Part shown: positions 39,293 to 44,840 of the stretch, piece by piece
Numbering within the stretch: the stretch's first letter is position 1
Layout: each line of letters opens with the position of its first letter
Source: Chara braunii
Lineage: Eukaryota; Streptophyta; Charophyceae; Charales; Characeae
DNA length: 44,840 nucleotides
Assembly: GCA_003427395.1 (NCBI GenBank)
Contig: BFEA01000316.1
Coordinates: 189,535 to 234,374 of the forward strand
Direction of reading: 5' to 3'
Notes under the pieces: model-generated
What the model saw: the letters and a program-made list of their open reading frames with translations, nothing else
Told to the model about the DNA's origin: nothing
Database searches by the model: none
Made by a program: the position numbers and the translations under genes

Positions 39293-41022
39293 TAATTTAA
39301 AAGAGAGATTATATTTTGACAGGTGACGATTTTGACGATCCATCATAAATAGGGAAGATTCTACCATTGGTCTACCTTTTGCTTTGGGCACTGCTTGAGG
39401 GTAGACTTAGGCTTAGTTAATTAGGATGTTTTGAGTGGGATCGTGATATGGGGATTATTCTCCATGAACTTATAGATTTAGCCGTGGGTATTGAACGGTC
39501 TTGTGTTACAAGTCTTCTTGATCGATTGACCCAGAATTTGGACTAGTTTCAGCTTGGTCCCACGAGGATCATCTTCTGTTATCACTGATAACAGGTCGGT
39601 TGTCGATTCGTCGGTTTACGATTCAACCTCAATTCACTCCTGCCACTCAACCTAAAGGCTTTAACCTTGAGATTTGAATTGTTTTGTTGTGTTTTTACCC
39701 GGACTTTATTGAATGGCCATCCAAAAAAAGTACTGAGTATTTATTTAAGAGTTGCACGAGTGAGGCTTGTATGGCTAAAGCGAGGGGTATGAGTGCAAGG
39801 AATGGTTGAAGTTGACCCCGTGTAGTGCGTGGACTTTGGGATGAATCTTTGATGTGGTTGCAGGTATGGTTGTGGTTTGGACTCTGGATGTGATTGCCTG
39901 CGATTTTCATACATATAAGGATGAGAGGAGCCTCACTGTGACTGTGAGAAGTGATCGTCCTATATAATCAACCCTTACGTATTTATAAGTGCCCTGAGTA
40001 TTTGAGAGGCTTACTGTGAGTGTGAATAAGGGTTAACTGGATTATGTCTCGAGAGAGAAGGGAGGTCCCCTTTTTACCCTTGCTTTTTAGAGTTTGTATG
40101 GTTGGACGTTGTAGTCCATGGCGGCCGTCAAAGTCAAACCCCTTGATGTTCGACTGCCACGACAGCTTAAAGCTGTCTACTCAACTCCTCTGCATAGGGT
40201 GCAGAAAAGGGTGTGGTCTTCAACAGCGAATGGTGGTAGTCCAGCGTCGAGAGATTAACCCTCAAGGTGTGTGTCAGCCGACGCTTGAGTGTCGAACGCG
40301 ACCCTCGCGATTAACGGGGACCGCGTGAGTATGGGTACTACATAGTACGTCATCATTGCGACTGCTTGCGTACGCTTACATTGCGAGTCGATATGAGTTA
40401 GCCCTGCGTCTGCGCGGTTTTATACTGAGTCTCGCACGCGACGCCTATCCGATTTCCGCATCAGAAAGTTATGGGTTGGTTACCGAGGGGCTAGGAGCGT
40501 TGTCGCGTTGTTTGTGTTGTATCGTGTTGTATGTGCGTGTGTGTGCGTTTATTTTTGTGTTCGTAAAGTGGTGTGCGCGTGGTGTGTGGGATGCGTCCTA
40601 GTCGACCAACGATGAGCCGCGCTTTGGACTTCAGCCCCCCCAGATGTCGGCTCGCGTGCGGGTCCGATAGACGTATTACCGCGCGTACCCCTTATGCTAC
40701 AGCGAACGAGAAACGCCCTCGGTTGGTCCACCTCTGCGATTGCAACCGAGTAGCTTTCGTACTGTGGACTGGTAGCTTGGCGGGGATACGCCCACCGAAG
40801 GGAGGTGACAACTCCCGTAAGGTGGAGGTAAGTTGTGCCTCAGGCTCGCGTAGGCCCTATCCTGTCGTAGGGGCTCGCGAGAAGTATGGCTGGCGCACTC
40901 AGTCGAAGCGGCCTAAGGAAGCTCCATTTGTGTGTTCGCGGCAGGGTTTGTCAAACTCCTGCGTGACGCGGCCGAGAGGGTCCCGCGCTGCCACGTGCGG
41001 TGCCGGACCGATGCGCCCTACA

Positions 41023-41995
41023 ACGAGATCCCAATTGAAGCTCCCCAGCCCTCAAAACCGTTTGCTGACCTTGCCCTTGATTGGTACCCGCATCCGATGG
41101 CAAGGAGGGGGCTTATGACCTTCCATGGAAGGTGATAGGTCCCCTACCAAAGTGGCCGCGGGTGCTCCCTTTTTGAGGCCCTCATCACGGTACTCAGCAG
41201 ATCATGCCTACGGCAAGCGAAGCGTGGAAGGTAAAGTCAGTTTCTACCGTCTATTTACAACTACGATTCGAAAATCGAACGGTTCGTTCCCCCGCAATGG
41301 CTGAAGGAAAACAATCTGAAGAGACCATGACAAAATAAAAGGAAAAAAAAAAAACAAAAAAAAACGTAGCACCGCGGCCTTTTTAGACCTCCCTGATTTA
41401 AGCAAAATCTGCGATCCGCAACATTGCTATTTCTTCCCTCTTTTCTTAATTTTTCTTCCCTTTTCCTTTTCTTTTCACCCGTGACCGCGGCCACCGCACC
41501 TAACCTGCAACCCAACTACAGACTCTCGAAAAACTAGTTCCTTCTTTTTTACTGCATTGCCTACTTTATTACCTTTAATTCTTTTTTGTACTTCATATCA
41601 AACTGAGGACGAAGCTATGACTTTGTTCATGGTATATCTACTCTTGTTTTTTTTTTGCTATCCTATTCTTGTATCAATTACTTTACGAAACCTAATTGAC
41701 TGCCCCGAACTTTCACTTTCACGCCGCTGAGCGAGCCAGACGATCTTAGCCACAGGCTAGCCACGCTCTGCTGTACAGCAGGGCACCGAGCCTGCATGGG
41801 CCGATGGTGAGTCCAGAGGCGACGACCGGACCAGTCTCACAACGGAATATGCCTCAAAGAACCTGGTACACCACCGGAGTTCCGTAAGTTTGTGTGATAC
41901 GCAGAGGAGGGACGAGACACCGCGCCCTCCGACAGCGGGTGCTGCATGCCAAGCGAGACCAATGGATGTGGTTGAGAGCCGAATCGGGCCTCCGT

Positions 41996-41997
<2 letters not shown>
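41023..41997. other. Right flank of the giant element: no gene seen
   Basis: No convincing coding region. A short frame at 41023-41135 (APQPSKPFADLALDWYPHP) is open only because it extends from the LTR. 41540-41720 is T-rich. 41720-41997 is GC-rich and runs into the T-run at 41998. Confidence 0.4.
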
Positions 41998-42034
<37 letters not shown>

Positions 42035-42065
42035 TATTATTCTATTTATTGCTAGGTTTTTTCAT

Positions 42066-42100
<35 letters not shown>

Positions 42101-42114
42101 TCCAGCGTGTTGTA
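41998..42114 (-). mobile_element. Two T-runs with minus-strand retroposon tail motif
   Basis: T-runs at 41998-42033 and 42067-42097. The second is joined to AAGTCCAGCGTGTTGTA (42098-42114), the reverse complement of the tail seen at 1272-1288 and 1360-1376. One, perhaps two, minus-strand retroposons end here. Confidence 0.6.
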
Positions 42115-42270
42115 GAGATCCCCCCCTCACCCCCCTCCCCCGATCTGCTATCGGAAGCTGCTCATGTCATCCTCGTTGCTGTTTATTTTTAATAGTTTTT
42201 TCCCAGAAAGCAACCCGAGGTATTGCTAGGGGTGTTGATGGGAGCAGGCACCACTAGCACTCTTCCGGAG

Positions 42271-42324
42271 GCTCCATCTATTGGTGGGGAGCAGCGCCTG
42301 CTGGAAATTGGGTCCAGCGTCCCT
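42271..42324 (-). repeat. Copy of the retroposon/LINE 3' word
   Basis: GCTCCATCTATTGGTGGGGA through CTGGAAATTGGGTCCAGCG, the same word as in the LINE 3' region at 15121-15175 (opposite to retroposon sense). No homopolymer lies directly beside it, unlike the copy at 42506. Confidence 0.7.
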
Positions 42325-42470
42325 AAACATTGTGATTGATTGCTTGAACACACATCGGATTAGAATGGAATGTGAGCCTCCGTGTTAACCCCCGCGCCAC
42401 CGACTTCAACCTTGACCGTCCCTGTTGGTGTTGGATACTTGCCAGATATCAGCCAATTTAGCTGATATGG

Positions 42471-42472
<2 letters not shown>

Positions 42473-42506
<34 letters not shown>

Positions 42507-42640
42507 CTCCATCTNTTGGTGGGGATGGGGAGCTGCACCTGCTGGAAACTGGGTCCAGCGTCCCTCACATTGTGAAAGAAAACAGAGTATAGAAGAGCAA
42601 ATCTAAGTGAATCCTATGCTGGAAACCGGGTCCAGCGTCC
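42473..42640 (-). mobile_element. Retroposon tails with T-run, plus a partial copy
   Basis: A T-run ending at 42498 is followed by GCTCC...CCAGCGTCCCT (42506-42565; ambiguous base at 42515). A partial second copy, GCTGGAAACCGGGTCCAGCG, is at 42618-42637. In retroposon sense the A-tail follows about eight bases after the shared word. Confidence 0.7.
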
Positions 42641-42804
42641 CACTCTTACTGACTTTGACAGTCCAATAACATGTATAGCTGATATGGCTTGGTTTTCAGA
42701 TCTGACCAGTTGCTTTCCTCAAGTACTTAGTAGTATTTTCCCTTTATCCTAGCTTTTCCTATTGTTCCCTACTACTCGTCGTGGAACCCATATGATTACA
42801 GTTC

Positions 42805-42970
42805 TTCATCTTGCAAACTATGTGGTGGAGGAGGTCGGCTTGTCGCAAGGTGAAGAAGAGCAGACGAGGTTATAAGGAAGAGCGAGGGTGGGCAGGGCTC
42901 TGGTAGGGCTCAACGAGGTCTTCATCTTGCGAACTACGTGGTGGAGGAGGTCAGCTCGTTGCGAGATGAA
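42805..42970 (+). repeat. Duplicated 50-bp hairpin, 116 bp apart
   Basis: Two copies, 42805-42853 and 42921-42970, of TTCATCTTGC...GTGGTGGAGGAGGTC...GCGAGATGAA. The ends pair over nine or ten bases in copy 2 (TTCATCTTGC with GCGAGATGAA, one G-U) and with an extra mismatch in copy 1. Function unknown. Confidence 0.65.
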
Positions 42971-43032
42971 AATGACTCGTCACGGGGTTGGTATTGGGGA
43001 GACTATGAGGTATTTAGGGAGTGGAGGGTCTA

Positions 43033-43098
43033 CCATCATCATCATTACCATTAGCATCATTATCTTTCATTATCATACCATTATCATCATCATCATAT
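43033..43098. repeat. CAT/ATC microsatellite
   Basis: Imperfect trinucleotide repeat (CATCATCATCATTACCATT... to ATCATCATCATCATATG). Confidence 0.9.
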
Positions 43099-43100
43099 GA

Positions 43101-43236
43101 GGGACGCCGGGCCCGGTTCCCAGCAGGTTCTGTCTGGTTACTCCGGTAGACTATGGGGACCCCGGCCTCAGTCTTCTCAAATATCAATATCAGCCTTGGG
43201 TATGGGCCCCATTTTAAATTAAAAAAAAAAAAAAAA
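43101..43236 (+). mobile_element. Retroposon 3' end with A-run
   Basis: GGGACGCCGGGCCCGG and CCCAGCAGG (43101-43127) match the 13893 copy in the same orientation. An A-run near 43221-43236 closes the unit about 95 bp later. Confidence 0.65.
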
Positions 43237-43930
43237 GGCATGAGGACCGACCTTGTTCTATGGCCCAGTCACTTTGCCTCCCCTCCAGTCCCCTCCCCTT
43301 ACGAACATCGGCAGTCTCTTCTCAATACCGCTGACTGCCCCAAGGGCCTCTCTCTAGGTGGTGGGCGCCAAGCTTGCCCACGAAGGTAGATGAGGCTAAT
43401 GGGGATTCAACCCTAGAACTCCTAAATGCCACTTCCGTGCTTTTGTGATGTTCTAACCTCATGCCCTGTACTGTCTTCTGGTCGGAGTGATTAAAAATGC
43501 GGAGCAGGCCCTGGAAAAATAGCAAAATGGGGTGTGCCAAGGATTTTTGGAAAATTGAGTGTGGGGACACAGACGGAACTGAAATCCCCCGTGTGGTTCC
43601 AGTTTTTTCGTGGGAAATGGCCATAGCCGCGCGGGAAAGAAATAGTGTGCGCTGCTTTCAAACATTCGTTTAATCCAAAAAGTATCTCTGAACTTCCATG
43701 CGGGCTACTCGACCTTTTTTCGAACGGAAAGGCGGGGGTATGCACGTAGGATCTCGTTTTTGGATTTAAGTCCCGGCGCCGTTCGTTACAAAGCTCAGAA
43801 TCCAACATGGACGGCTTTAGCCTGGTCGCTCTGTCCTTGTGTTCGTCCTTGCCACGTGCCCGGTAGTGGAACCCCTTTTCCCGATAACGTTCAGTGCGGC
43901 GGCAATCGCTACACAGAGTGTTGGGCCAAT
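43237..43930. other. Possible body of the minus-strand tRNA-derived repeat; no gene
   Basis: A 149-codon minus-strand frame (43940-43491) is open, but its composition (Arg/Pro/His-rich, no motif) does not persuade me it is a protein. It lies downstream, in minus sense, of the tRNA-like boxes at 43952-44018 and may be SINE body. Confidence 0.3.
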
Positions 43931-43951
43931 GGGGTGTCACCGTCGTCCATA

Positions 43952-44018
43952 GGATTCGAACCCCTTCTGCTCTTTGATTATGGCCCCAGGTTATGCAACC
44001 ACTCGTTTACGGGGTCGC
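43952..44018 (-). repeat. tRNA-like unit, minus strand
   Basis: On the minus strand a perfect B box GGTTCGAATCC (43962-43952) is preceded about 46 bp upstream by AAACGAGTGG (44018-44009), which matches the 3' half of an A box. This is a likely tRNA-derived SINE head; no complete cloverleaf was found. Confidence 0.5.
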
Positions 44019-44740
44019 TCTTACCCAGGTACTGGTTATCCAAGCTGCCAAATACCAACCTCCACACCATAGTGATCGTCACCCCGCCAACTTAGCTTCT
44101 ACACCGACTTGCCCAGATCCCGCAGTCCGTTGCGCCCACCCAGCGCATAGCCTTGCAAAACTACTGTCAGTCCATCAGGACTTTTCGATTCACCGTACAC
44201 ACATTGTGCCACACATCATCTAACCACGACTTCCCTGAAGTTGTCAGATGGGTTGAGAGAAAGTTTTTCGGATGCGCTTGCGGATTTTATAGTCGTGAAG
44301 AGAGGAATCGAAAATGGGAGGGAACGGGGCGGAGGTAGGAAGGGGTGAAAAGAGAGTAGGGCTTAATCACCAAGGGAAAGCCATATCGATCTCCGCGAGT
44401 TCCTTCGCAGCCAATTACATCACAGCGTAAGGGGAGTATCCTCCTTACACGATGTCGTCTGGCGGCTCGAACACTCGAGGGGGGGGGAATCAATAGGGAG
44501 TTCCTGTATGGAGATGAAGGCGGGAAGGAGGGTCCGAAGAGTGGTGCGGACACCAATAGCATCAGGGTGATGCTCTTCATCATCATTAAGGCGGTAAATG
44601 GGGCCGCGAGCAGCTTGTCAGTAATATTGCGCTACTAGTATTGGAAACAAGGTAAGTTGGCTAGCGTGCAAGCACCTCATCCATATTTCACTATTTCAGG
44701 GTGCTAGAGCGCTGCCCATCCCTATTATCACCAGGGTTGT
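44019..44740. other. No gene seen
   Basis: Several short frames are open, but none has a recognisable domain. No tandem repeat of note. Confidence 0.4.
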
Positions 44741-44840
44741 CGAACCCCGGCCCCGGGACCCCGCCGGGGTTCCGGGGTTCCGGGGGTCGGCACCCGGGAC
44801 CCCGGCCCCCCTGTAGGGAAAAAAAAAAAAAAAAAAAAAA
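44741..44840. repeat. GC-rich self-complementary module with A-tail at window end
   Basis: 44743-44812 consists almost only of CCCCGG, GGGACCCC and GGGGTTCC words in both orientations and could fold extensively. It is followed by CTGTAGGG and an A-run (44819-44840) that reaches the window edge. The A-run suggests the 3' end of a plus-strand retroposon. Confidence 0.6.

Larger units (their letters stand above)
20988..41022 (+). mobile_element. Giant (20-kb) gag-only LTR retrotransposon with 7-kb LTRs
   Basis: Two direct repeats, 20988-27935 (6,948 bp) and 33684-41022 (7,339 bp), start TGTCGGCGCG and end GCGCCCGACA or GCGCCCTACA, so TGTCGG...CCGACA forms the terminal inverted repeat. A tRNA-Asp primer site follows the first repeat by two bases. 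The repeats look about 95% identical by eye and are collinear except for an extra stretch of about 378 bp in the right copy. The interior (27936-33683) has Gag-like frames with a zinc knuckle but no visible pol. This fits a non-autonomous element of the LARD or gag-only type. The flanks AACGG (20983-20987) and ACGAG (41023-41027) are not a clean duplication. No clear polypurine tract is visible before 33684. Confidence 0.9.
33684..41022 (+). repeat. 3' LTR of the giant element (7,339 bp)
   Basis: Collinear with 20988-27935: same start TGTCGGCGCG, same internal blocks, end CCTACA instead of CCGACA. The main length difference is 38144-38521, about 378 bp absent from the left LTR and holding four extra family-1 hairpins. 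Small substitutions and indels are spread over the rest. Confidence 0.9.

Noticed and set aside
20983-41027. Target duplication for the giant LTR element
   Set aside because: Flanks AACGG and ACGAG share AACG only with a one-base offset. I do not count this as a duplication; decay or recombination between elements is possible.
43491-43940. 149-codon minus-strand frame as a host gene
   Set aside because: No domain, biased composition, and it lies next to a tRNA-like SINE head.

Overview
The window looks like a repeat-dominated stretch of a nuclear genome from a green plant or streptophyte alga. The basis is a chromodomain Ty3/gypsy element primed by initiator tRNA-Met, a second LTR element primed by tRNA-Asp, an L1-like LINE, tRNA-derived SINE-like units and small inverted-repeat elements. 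A charophyte alga such as Chara would fit, but that is an impression from the style of the transposon proteins, not a proven assignment. I find no host protein gene I can defend. Almost everything that can be explained is a mobile element or its remains. One assembly gap (12701-13023) and two single ambiguous bases (11052, 42515) are present. The window begins in a T-run and ends in an A-run.

Layout. 1-3497: tRNA-like units, retroposon tails, a 505-bp TAA-flanked MITE (1541-2045), and an inverted-repeat element (2813-3185) with a second 132-bp MITE nested in it. 3498-13763: a complete but decayed chromovirus-type Ty3/gypsy element on the minus strand, with LTRs of 290 and 309 bp, a perfect 5-bp target duplication (ACAAC), an iMet primer site, gag with a zinc knuckle, protease, RT, RNase H, integrase and chromodomain. 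It is inserted in a small poly(A) retroposon, which is itself inserted in a copy of the inverted-repeat element, so three layers can be read. 14049-15057: a three-unit tandem repeat and retroposon tails meeting tail to tail. 15030 to about 20800: an L1-like LINE on the minus strand (AP endonuclease, RT with FADD, C-terminal Cys/His segment), broken by several frameshifts.

20988-41022 is the most unusual part. It is a single LTR element of about 20 kb whose two direct repeats are about 6.95 and 7.34 kb, bounded by TG...CA, with a tRNA-Asp primer site two bases after the 5' LTR. Its 5.75-kb interior carries Gag-like reading frames with a CX2CX4HX4C knuckle and no recognisable protease, RT, RNase H or integrase, so it should depend on another element for those enzymes. 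The LTRs contain an array of hairpins (6 in one LTR, 10 in the other) with a constant loop core and stems that differ from copy to copy yet remain self-complementary. There is also a second, differently built hairpin family, a three-unit repeat of about 120 bp, and a tRNA-like unit with Pol III A and B boxes.

41023-44840 holds retroposon tails, a duplicated hairpin, a CAT microsatellite, a minus-strand tRNA-like unit and a very GC-rich self-complementary terminal module. All comparisons were made by eye from the sequence; no database search or folding program was run.
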